Assembly (NCBI GenBank): GCA_945637645.1
Contig: CALZDK010000111.1
Location: forward strand, 1 to 6,424
DNA: 6,424 nt
Source: an uncultured Prevotella sp.
GTDB lineage: Bacteria > Bacteroidota > Bacteroidia > Bacteroidales > Bacteroidaceae
Reading direction: 5' to 3'
Shown here one piece after another: positions 1 to 5,315 of the stretch. A program made the translations under genes and the position numbers. The stretch's first letter is position 1, and each line of letters starts with the position of its first letter. The notes under the pieces were generated by a model that saw only the letters and a list, made by a program, of their open reading frames with translations, did not search any database and was not told the DNA's origin.

Positions 1-404
1 CTGGCAACATCATCCCCTCTTCTACAGGTGCTGCTAAGGCTGTAGGTAAGGTTATTCCTGAGCTCAACGGCAAGCTGACAGGTATGTCTATGCGTGTTCC
101 TACTCTCGACGTTTCTGTTGTCGACCTGACTGTAAACCTCGCTAAGCCTGCTACATATGCTGAGATTTGCGCAGCTATGAAGGAAGCTTCTGAGGGTGAG
201 CTGAAGGGTGTTCTGGGTTACACTGAGGACGCTGTCGTTTCTTCTGACTTCCTCGGCGACACTCGCACTTCTATCTTCGACGCTAAGGCTGGTATCGCTC
301 TTACCGATACATTCGTAAAGGTTGTATCTTGGTATGACAACGAGATCGGTTACTCTAACAAGGTGCTCGAGCTCATCGCACACATGAAGAAGGTTAACGG
401 TTAA
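1..404 (+). CDS. gap: Glyceraldehyde-3-phosphate dehydrogenase, C-terminal part (5' end outside window)
   Basis: This is the last 133 residues of a type I phosphorylating GAPDH, the cytosolic glycolytic enzyme converting glyceraldehyde-3-phosphate, NAD+ and phosphate to 1,3-bisphosphoglycerate. The reading frame is open from the window edge (first full codon at base 3) to TAA at 402-404. Visible family marks are the phosphate-site stretch SSTGAAKAVGK, the MRVPT segment carrying the second phosphate-binding Arg, and near the C-terminus SWYDNEIGYSNKV, whose Asn and Tyr line the nicotinamide pocket. The catalytic Cys and His lie upstream, outside the window. A full protein is normally about 335 residues, so roughly 40% is seen. 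Codons are strongly biased (GCT, GGT, CGT, AAC, AAG), as in highly expressed genes and unlike the genes that follow. A strong terminator lies 26 nt after the stop, so this is the last gene of its transcript. Confidence 0.97.
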   Translation, partial: GNIIPSSTGAAKAVGKVIPELNGKLTGMSMRVPTLDVSVVDLTVNLAKPATYAEICAAMKEASEGELKGVLGYTEDAVVSSDFLGDTRTSIFDAKAGIALTDTFVKVVSWYDNEIGYSNKVLELIAHMKKVNG

Positions 405-430
405 TCCATTTAACAGCTTTCATAACATTG

Positions 431-462
431 AGCCGTCCGAGTAACCCTCGGGCGGCTTTTTT
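431..462 (+). terminator. Rho-independent terminator of gap
   Basis: A 10-bp stem pairs 432-441 (GCCGTCCGAG) with 447-456 (CTCGGGCGGC), with one G-U pair and a 5-nt loop. It is followed directly by six T residues at 457-462, and A431 can extend the stem with the first T. This is a textbook intrinsic terminator on the + strand and separates gap from miaA. Confidence 0.93.
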
Positions 463-483
463 GATAAAATATCGGCGTTTTCC

Positions 484-514
484 TTTGCAGTTAACTGATT
501 TTGCACTATCTTTG
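484..514 (+). promoter_or_regulatory. Bacteroidetes-type promoter for miaA
   Basis: TTTG at 484-487 (-33 element) is followed after exactly 19 nt by TATCTTTG at 507-514, a full match to the Bacteroidetes -7 consensus TAnnTTTG. Transcription would begin a few bases after 514, leaving a short leader before the ATG at 536. It lies just after the gap terminator, which supports a new transcription unit starting here. Elements and spacing are read from the sequence; promoter activity is inferred. Confidence 0.75.
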
Positions 515-535
515 CAGAAGAATTTGTTTCTCGTA

Positions 536-1459
536 ATGAAAAGGATGATTACCATACTCGGACCTACGGCAAGCGGAAAGACAACTCTTGCGGCAAGGTT
601 GGCTGCCGACATTGACGCGGAAATCGTCAGTGCCGACTCCCGACAGGTGTATCGTGACATGGACATCGGTACAGGAAAAGACCTTGCCGACTATACCGTT
701 GATGGGCGGGAGGTGCCCTATCACCTTATTAATGTGGTGGAGCCGGGGGCGAAATACAACTTGTTTCAGTATCAGCACGACTTTGTGGCTGCATACAACG
801 ACATAAGGAGCAGGGGGAAGAACGTGGTGCTCTGTGGGGGAACCGGACTTTACCTTGAGTCGGTACTGAAAGGCTATCATCTCGCTTCGGTGCCGGAGAA
901 CAAGGAGTTGAGGCAACGACTTGAGGGAAAATCTCTTTCAGAGCTTACTGCCATGCTTGAGCAGTTGAAGCGGCAAAACGGCTCCAAGATGCACAACACC
1001 ACCGATGTTGACACCGCGCAGCGTGCCATAAGGGCGATAGAGATAGAGACATTCAATGGAGAGCACCCCATTGAGAGTGCCGACGTGCCAAGGATCGATT
1101 CCCTTGTCGTTGGAGTGGACATAAGCCGCGACGAACGGAGAAAGAAGATAACGGCACGCCTGAAGTCAAGGCTTGAGGAGGGTATGGTGGATGAGATACG
1201 CCGACTGATTGACCGTGGCATACCAGCCGAAGACCTTATATATTATGGTTTGGAGTATAAGTATGTCACCGAGTATGTCATAGGAAAACTGAGTCATGAC
1301 GAGATGTTCCGCCAGCTTGAAATTGCCATTCACCAGTTTGCCAAGAGGCAGATGACATGGTTCAGGGGAATGGAACGTCGTGGCACCAAGATACATTGGA
1401 TAGACGCGTCGATACCGACGGAAACAAAAATAGATGAGATTAAGCAATTATGGCTATAG
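536..1459 (+). CDS. miaA: tRNA dimethylallyltransferase (MiaA), second Bacteroidales type
   Basis: MiaA transfers a dimethylallyl group from DMAPP to N6 of A37 in tRNAs that read codons starting with U, the first step of ms2i6A formation; it acts in the cytosol. The 307-residue product has the family's usual length. Visible motifs are the P-loop GPTASGKT (9-16), SADSRQVYRDMDIGTGK (32-48) with the catalytic Asp34, GGTGLY (101-106), the DTAQRAIRAIE segment (159-169), RLKSRLEEGMVDE (208-220) and FAKRQMTWFR (268-277). The frame is open back to an ATG at 428, but that extension contains the gap terminator and the promoter, so 536 is preferred; ATG 545 is a second possibility. The usual GYRQ/GYxE motif before the C-terminal helices reads GLEYKYVTEYV (238-248), as in one of the two MiaA paralogues I recall in Bacteroides. 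The gene overlaps the next by 10 nt. Confidence 0.95.
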   Translation: MKRMITILGPTASGKTTLAARLAADIDAEIVSADSRQVYRDMDIGTGKDLADYTVDGREVPYHLINVVEPGAKYNLFQYQHDFVAAYNDIRSRGKNVVLCGGTGLYLESVLKGYHLASVPENKELRQRLEGKSLSELTAMLEQLKRQNGSKMHNTTDVDTAQRAIRAIEIETFNGEHPIESADVPRIDSLVVGVDISRDERRKKITARLKSRLEEGMVDEIRRLIDRGIPAEDLIYYGLEYKYVTEYVIGKLSHDEMFRQLEIAIHQFAKRQMTWFRGMERRGTKIHWIDASIPTETKIDEIKQLWL

Positions 1460-2385
1460 ACAATTCAAGGTGGGGCATACTGTTTTGCCCTAAGCAGACG
1501 GCAGCACGTTCAAGGAAGTATCGTGAGCGCCTCGAAAGTGCCCTCGCGGAGCACAATGTGGAATATGACATTGTGATGAGCGAGTCGATGCACGGTGTGG
1601 AGAGGTTGGTGCGTATGTTCATCAACAATGGTTACAAGACAATAGTCATAGTTGGTGGCGACTCGGCGTTGAACGATGCGGCAAACTGCCTTATGGAGAT
1701 TCCTGCCGACGAGCGTCGCGACATTGCCCTTGGCGTTGTTCCCTACGGAGTGCTCAACGACTTTTCCAAGTTTTGGGGGCTGAAGGAGAACGATGTGAAC
1801 GCCGCAGTGGAGGCATTGGCAAGCCATAGGACAAGAGCCATCGACCTTGGTTGCATCCGATATGAGGACAAAAACGGAGTAGAGTGCAAGCGGTATTTTG
1901 TCAACTGCGTAAATATTGGACTTATTGCCGACATGATGAACCTGCGCCGTCAGACACGCAAGCTGCTTGGCTCAAAGACCTTGTCGTTCCTCGTTTCGGC
2001 CGTGTTGCTCATTTTCCACCGTATGGAGTACAAGATGCACCTGCGTATCAACAGCGATGTGGTTGACCGAAAGGTTATGAATGTCTGCATTGGCAGCGGT
2101 CCTGGTTACGGACAAACTCCCAATGCTGTGCCCTACAATGGAATGGTGGATGTTTCAGTCGTGGTATCTACAGGCATTATCCAACTTCTCGAGGGCTTTT
2201 GGCTTCTGTTCACCGGACGTTTTCTCAACCATCGTGGCGTATGCCCCTACCGTTCTCGCAAGGTTGATATAATAAAGGCTTATCAAGCCCTTGTGGGAAT
2301 AGACGGCCGTTTGCTTGGCCGCCTGTCTGGTGAGTGTTCGATAACTGTAGAGCAGGAAGTCGTCAATTTCATTATCCCAAAGTAG
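1450..2385 (+). CDS. Diacylglycerol kinase-fold (DagK_cat) protein with altered catalytic motifs
   Basis: This 311-residue protein has the layout of the soluble bacterial lipid/diacylglycerol kinase family (DgkB/YegS type): a nucleotide-binding N-terminal half and a beta-rich C-terminal half, with no signal peptide or clear membrane segment. The P-loop-like motif usually written GGDGT(L/I)NEV reads GGDSALNDAAN (69-79). The second motif, usually P-x-GTxNDFA, reads PYGVLNDFSK (98-107). The usual DG before the late beta strands reads NG (230-231), and the C-terminal VDGE reads IDGR (284-287). GGD, NDF and the overall spacing are kept, so the fold assignment is firm, but lipid kinase activity is uncertain. 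It could be a specialised Bacteroidales subfamily with another substrate, or a non-catalytic relative. Its ATG lies inside the end of miaA (10-nt overlap), implying translational coupling. It ends directly against the stop of the opposite-strand regulator. Confidence 0.88.
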   Translation: MAIDNSRWGILFCPKQTAARSRKYRERLESALAEHNVEYDIVMSESMHGVERLVRMFINNGYKTIVIVGGDSALNDAANCLMEIPADERRDIALGVVPYGVLNDFSKFWGLKENDVNAAVEALASHRTRAIDLGCIRYEDKNGVECKRYFVNCVNIGLIADMMNLRRQTRKLLGSKTLSFLVSAVLLIFHRMEYKMHLRINSDVVDRKVMNVCIGSGPGYGQTPNAVPYNGMVDVSVVVSTGIIQLLEGFWLLFTGRFLNHRGVCPYRSRKVDIIKAYQALVGIDGRLLGRLSGECSITVEQEVVNFIIPK

Positions 2386-3114
2386 TTATCCCTTTGAGGC
2401 TATCGTCTGCAACTTCTTCTCGTCCAGTATTTTAATTCTCTTTCCCTCAAGTCCCACCACTTTCTCCGCTGCAAGTGCAGAGAGAGTGCGAATGGCATTG
2501 CTGGTGGTCATTCCACAGGTGTTGGCAAGGTCCTCGCGTGAGGTGTAGATGCTAAGTGTCATACCGTCATCCTCCACACCGTATTTGTCCTTCATTGCCA
2601 ATAGGGAGTCTGCCACCCTTGCCCTGATATGCTTTTGTGTCAGGTTTACGGTGAGCAGGTCGGCGTCGCCAAGCATTGCGGCCAGTTGCTTGATAAAGAA
2701 AATGGCAACCTTGTTGTTCTGTATGATTATGTTTTTTATCACACTGACGGGTACGGTACATATCGTTGACTCCTCAAAAGCGGAAGCCCCCGTCATATAG
2801 TCCTCGTCGGCAAACGCCGCCCGATAGCCGAACATTCCCGTAGGTCTTATGAACCTTACTATTTGTGTCCTGCCGCTTGCTCCACTCTTAAACACTTTCA
2901 CCTTCCCCTTGGTCAGGCAGTAGATGTATTTGGGCGACTCGGCCTCAATGTAGATGAGTTCGTTTTTGCTATAGATGTTGAACTCTGTGTTTTCCGCAAG
3001 ATATTGTTTTTGGTCCTCAGTGAGAAGAACCCACAATTCAGACATGGAGTCAGCAATGTCTTGCTTGTTATACTCTTTGATTACAATCATTTTACCAATG
3101 TCTCTTTTTTGCAT
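2386..3114 (-). CDS. Crp/Fnr-family transcriptional regulator
   Basis: A 242-residue cytosolic DNA-binding regulator with an N-terminal cyclic-nucleotide-binding-type beta barrel (about 40-125), a dimerisation helix (about 126-160) and a C-terminal winged helix-turn-helix (about 188-232; core TSREDLANTCGMTTSNAIRT). In an ungapped alignment to E. coli CRP, the cAMP-pocket segment GELGLFEEGQERSA becomes GYRAAFADEDYMTG (96-109), so Glu72 and Arg82 are Tyr and Met; cAMP is therefore an unlikely ligand. There is no N-terminal cysteine cluster of the FNR iron-sulphur type. The start is uncertain: ATG at 3114 gives 242 residues, while ATG at 3090 (Met9) gives 234 and has an A-rich leader typical of Bacteroidetes. 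It is divergent from the glycogen genes and convergent, with zero spacing, to the kinase-like gene. Control of the glycogen promoter or autoregulation is inferred from position only. Confidence 0.93.
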   Translation of the reverse strand: MQKRDIGKMIVIKEYNKQDIADSMSELWVLLTEDQKQYLAENTEFNIYSKNELIYIEAESPKYIYCLTKGKVKVFKSGASGRTQIVRFIRPTGMFGYRAAFADEDYMTGASAFEESTICTVPVSVIKNIIIQNNKVAIFFIKQLAAMLGDADLLTVNLTQKHIRARVADSLLAMKDKYGVEDDGMTLSIYTSREDLANTCGMTTSNAIRTLSALAAEKVVGLEGKRIKILDEKKLQTIASKG

Positions 3115-3166
3115 TGCAAAAGTACAAAAAATAGTTCAAAAGAGCTAATATTTTTCACAAAAAGTG

Positions 3167-3200
3167 TTGCAAAACCATTAAAAACACACTTTTTTTGCAA
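3167..3200. repeat. Inverted repeat TTGCAAAA-N18-TTTTGCAA
   Basis: Perfect 8-bp arms at 3167-3174 and 3193-3200 are separated by 18 nt. A third copy of TTGCAAAA sits at 3114-3121, over the upstream start codon of the regulator. TTTTGCAA resembles the downstream part of Bacteroidetes -7 elements, so the repeat may reflect promoter parts as well as protein binding. Confidence 0.5.
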
Positions 3201-3201
3201 A
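3170..3201 (-). promoter_or_regulatory. Possible promoter for the Crp-like regulator
   Basis: Read on the minus strand, TTTG (3201-3198) is followed after 20 nt by TGGTTTTG (3177-3170), a one-mismatch fit to TAnnTTTG. A perfect -7 match, TACTTTTG (3124-3117), lies closer to the gene but lacks a TTTG at the right distance. If that one were used, the start at 3090 would be favoured over 3114. The region is very AT-rich, so chance matches are likely. Confidence 0.3.
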
Positions 3202-3215
3202 TAATTTGTTTTTTC

Positions 3216-3247
3216 TTTGGTAGTAACAAACAAAATTACTAATTTTG
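3216..3247 (+). promoter_or_regulatory. Bacteroidetes-type promoter for the glycogen genes
   Basis: TTTG at 3216-3219 is followed after 20 nt by TAATTTTG at 3240-3247, a full match to TAnnTTTG with near-ideal spacing. It would give a leader of about 90 nt before the debranching enzyme start at 3345. Two inverted repeats overlap or abut it, which suggests regulation. Confidence 0.6.
3221..3241. repeat. Operator-like inverted repeat TAGTAA-N9-TTACTA in the promoter spacer
   Basis: Perfect 6-bp arms at 3221-3226 and 3236-3241 are separated by 9 nt. The repeat lies between the -33 and -7 elements of the glycogen promoter and shares two bases with the -7 box. That is a position where a bound dimeric regulator would block initiation. 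The arms are AT-rich, so chance cannot be excluded. Confidence 0.4.
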
Positions 3248-3275
3248 GGGTGGATTGACGGAAAGACCCCCAAAA
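3243..3275. repeat. Inverted repeat TTTTGGGG-N17-CCCCAAAA at the predicted transcription start
   Basis: Perfect 8-bp arms at 3243-3250 and 3268-3275 are separated by 17 nt. The left arm includes most of the -7 box, so in RNA starting a few bases later the hairpin would be incomplete. A DNA-level (operator) role is therefore more likely than an RNA one. The second arm is not followed by a T-run, so it is not a terminator. Confidence 0.45.
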
Positions 3276-3300
3276 GGCTTGCCGGAAATCCTCTAAAACA

Positions 3301-3324
3301 ATGAATAAAACTAACTTCGTATAA
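3301..3324 (+). other. Possible 7-codon upstream micro-ORF in the glycogen leader
   Basis: ATG at 3301 opens a frame encoding MNKTNFV, ending in TAA at 3322-3324, inside the predicted leader and 20 nt before the debranching enzyme start. An A-rich stretch (CTAAAACA) precedes it, which is how Bacteroidetes starts often look. Such a short frame easily arises by chance; nothing shows that it is translated. Confidence 0.15.
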
Positions 3325-3344
3325 ATTACCTTAATATAGGAACT

Positions 3345-5297
3345 ATGAGTTATTTACGATTTGAAAAAGCTGTAATGACTAACCTTGAGGAGTCACTACG
3401 TCGTGAATTGCTGAGAACGAATCGCTCAGGTGCCTACGCATGTTCAACGGTCGTTGACTGCAACACGCGCAAGTATCATGGCTTGCTGGTTGTTCCAGTG
3501 CCTGAATTGGACGATGACAACCATGTGCTGCTGTCGTCTCTCGACGTTACCGTGATTCAGCATGGAGCCGAGTTCAACCTTGGACTCCATAAGTATCAAG
3601 GCAACAACTACAGTCCAAAGGGTCACAAATACATCAGAGAGTTTGATTGTGACAAAGTGCCTACAACACTCTACCGTGTTGGTGGCGTAGTGTTAAAAAA
3701 GGAAGTGGTGTTCCAGCACTACGAGGACCGTATCCTGCTCCGCTACACGCTGGTTGATGCCCATTCGGCAACAACCTTGCGCTTCCGTCCGTTTATGGCT
3801 TTCAGAAGCGTCCGCCAGTTCACTCACGAGAACTCGACGGCAAGCCGTGCGTATGAGCAAGTGGATAATGGTATCAGTGCGTGTATGTATGCCGGTTATC
3901 CTAATCTCTACATGCAGTTCAGCAAGAAGAACGAGTTCGTATTCCAGCCCGACTGGTATCGTGGCATAGAGTATCCCAAGGAGCAGGAGCGCGGATATGC
4001 CTCCAACGAGGACCTTTACGTTCCTGGCTATTTTGAGATGCCCATAAAGAAAGGTGAGAGCATCGTATTCTCTGCTTCTACGAGTGAGATAAAGACAAGC
4101 GGACTGAAGAAACTCTTCGACACTGAGGTGGAGAGCCGCGCGCCACGCGACAACTTCTTCCATTGTCTCGTCAATGCCGCACACCAGTTCCACATCCGCG
4201 AGAAGAACGACGACCGCTATCTAATTGCAGGTTATCCTTGGTTCAAGTGTCGCGCACGCGACACGTTCATCTCCTTGCCGGGACTCACCTTGGCAATAGA
4301 TGAGCAGGACTACTTTGAGCTGGTGATGCAAACAGCCTCCAAGGCTCTCCGCGAGTTTATGAACGGAAAACCGCAGTCGGGAAAAATCTATGAGATTGAG
4401 CAACCCGACGTACCTCTTTGGGCTGTATGGTCAATACAGCAGTACGCCAAGTTTGCCGGCAGGGACAAGTGTTCGGCTATGTACGGCAAGCTGCTTGAGG
4501 AGATAATACATTATATTGTTGATGGCAAGCACCCGAATCTCCGTCTCGACGACAACGGACTGCTCTACAGTAACGGACGCGACAAGGCAGTAACCTGGAT
4601 GAACTCCACGGCGTATGGACGCCCGGTTGTTCCACGTTCGGGATATATTGTTGAATTCAACGCACTTTGGTACAATGCATTGAAGTTCTGCGCAAGCATC
4701 TCTGCAGAGAACGGACGCGAAAAGGAGGCAGCAGAACTTGAGGATTTGGCAAAGACCTGTGGCGAGTCGTTCGTAGATACGTTCCTAAACGAGTATGGCT
4801 ATCTCTTCGACTATGTGGATGGCAACATGATGGACTGGAGTGTACGTCCGAACATGATTTTCGCCGTGGCTCTTGACTATTCGCCTCTGTCGAAGGAGCA
4901 AAAACGTTCGGTTCTCGACGTGTGTACCCGCGAGCTTCTCACTCCTAAGGGTCTCCGTTCGCTCTCTCCAAAGAGTGGCGGCTACAACCCTATGTATGTG
5001 GGTCCACAGACACAGCGCGACTATGCCTACCATCAGGGAACGGCATGGCCATGGCTCGGCGGCTTCTATATGGAGGCTTGTCTGAAACTCTACAAGAACA
5101 CCCGTCTGAGCTTCATAGAGCGTCAGATGGTGGGCTATGAGGACGAGATGAACTATCATGCCCTCGGCTCCATCTCCGAACTCTTCGACGGCAACCCGCC
5201 GTTCCACGGACGTGGCGGAATGTCGTTTGCCATGAATGTGGCAGAGGTTCTGCGCTCAATCAAGCTCCTCGCTATGCAATATACATATCAGAAATAA
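3345..5297 (+). CDS. Glycogen debranching enzyme, archaeal type (GH133, amylo-alpha-1,6-glucosidase)
   Basis: A 650-residue protein with the two-domain layout of archaeal/bacterial-type glycogen debranching enzymes: a beta-rich N-terminal domain (about 15-230, GDE_N), including NRSGAYACSTV and RKYHGLLV (42-49), then an (alpha/alpha)6 catalytic domain (about 265-645, GDE_C). Visible conserved stretches are AGYPWFKCRARDTFISLPGL (295-314) with the acidic residue Asp306, RSGYIVEFNALWYNAL (431-446), HQGTAWPWLGG (563-573) and SISELFDG (609-616). The family hydrolyses alpha-1,6 branch points in glycogen or limit dextrin, releasing glucose, in the cytosol; no signal peptide is present, which fits an intracellular store. 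The start at 3345 begins the conserved N-terminus; AGGAA lies only 2 nt upstream, too close to serve as a good Shine-Dalgarno. The gene is complete and is followed after 18 nt by a glycogen-synthase-like gene, evidently in one operon. GH133 assignment rests on remembered motifs. Confidence 0.94.
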   Translation: MSYLRFEKAVMTNLEESLRRELLRTNRSGAYACSTVVDCNTRKYHGLLVVPVPELDDDNHVLLSSLDVTVIQHGAEFNLGLHKYQGNNYSPKGHKYIREFDCDKVPTTLYRVGGVVLKKEVVFQHYEDRILLRYTLVDAHSATTLRFRPFMAFRSVRQFTHENSTASRAYEQVDNGISACMYAGYPNLYMQFSKKNEFVFQPDWYRGIEYPKEQERGYASNEDLYVPGYFEMPIKKGESIVFSASTSEIKTSGLKKLFDTEVESRAPRDNFFHCLVNAAHQFHIREKNDDRYLIAGYPWFKCRARDTFISLPGLTLAIDEQDYFELVMQTASKALREFMNGKPQSGKIYEIEQPDVPLWAVWSIQQYAKFAGRDKCSAMYGKLLEEIIHYIVDGKHPNLRLDDNGLLYSNGRDKAVTWMNSTAYGRPVVPRSGYIVEFNALWYNALKFCASISAENGREKEAAELEDLAKTCGESFVDTFLNEYGYLFDYVDGNMMDWSVRPNMIFAVALDYSPLSKEQKRSVLDVCTRELLTPKGLRSLSPKSGGYNPMYVGPQTQRDYAYHQGTAWPWLGGFYMEACLKLYKNTRLSFIERQMVGYEDEMNYHALGSISELFDGNPPFHGRGGMSFAMNVAEVLRSIKLLAMQYTYQK

Positions 5298-5300
5298 AAT

Positions 5301-5307
5301 AAGGAGG
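5301..5307 (+). promoter_or_regulatory. Strong Shine-Dalgarno AAGGAGG for the glycosyltransferase gene
   Basis: AAGGAGG lies 8 nt before ATG 5316, an ideal spacing and a near-complete match to the anti-Shine-Dalgarno. The other starts in this window lack such a site, and Bacteroidetes generally rely on A-rich leaders instead. It fixes the start of the downstream gene. Confidence 0.85.
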
Positions 5308-5315
5308 ACAAGAAT

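Noticed and set aside
506..916. A 136-codon minus-strand open frame over the start of miaA
   Set aside because: It runs antisense through the miaA promoter and the P-loop coding region, with no family resemblance.
2378..2396. CAAAG / CTTTG hairpin at the convergent gene junction as a bidirectional terminator
   Set aside because: The stem has only 5 bp, with a 9-nt loop and no T-run on either strand.
3156..3166. CAC-N5-GTG as a CRP-type operator
   Set aside because: The arms are only 3 bp, the spacing and flanks do not match TGTGA-N6-TCACA, and the region is AT-rich enough for chance.
3243..3291. Riboswitch in the leader of the glycogen genes
   Set aside because: Apart from the inverted repeat and a short GGATT/AATCC pairing, I see no conserved aptamer sequence or expression-platform terminator.
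3693..4193. A 166-codon minus-strand open frame inside the debranching enzyme gene
   Set aside because: It is a shadow of the conserved GH133 coding frame; no motif or start signal supports it.
4785..5207. A 140-codon minus-strand open frame near the end of the debranching gene
   Set aside because: It is antisense to the most conserved catalytic segments, and its composition reflects the opposite-strand codons.
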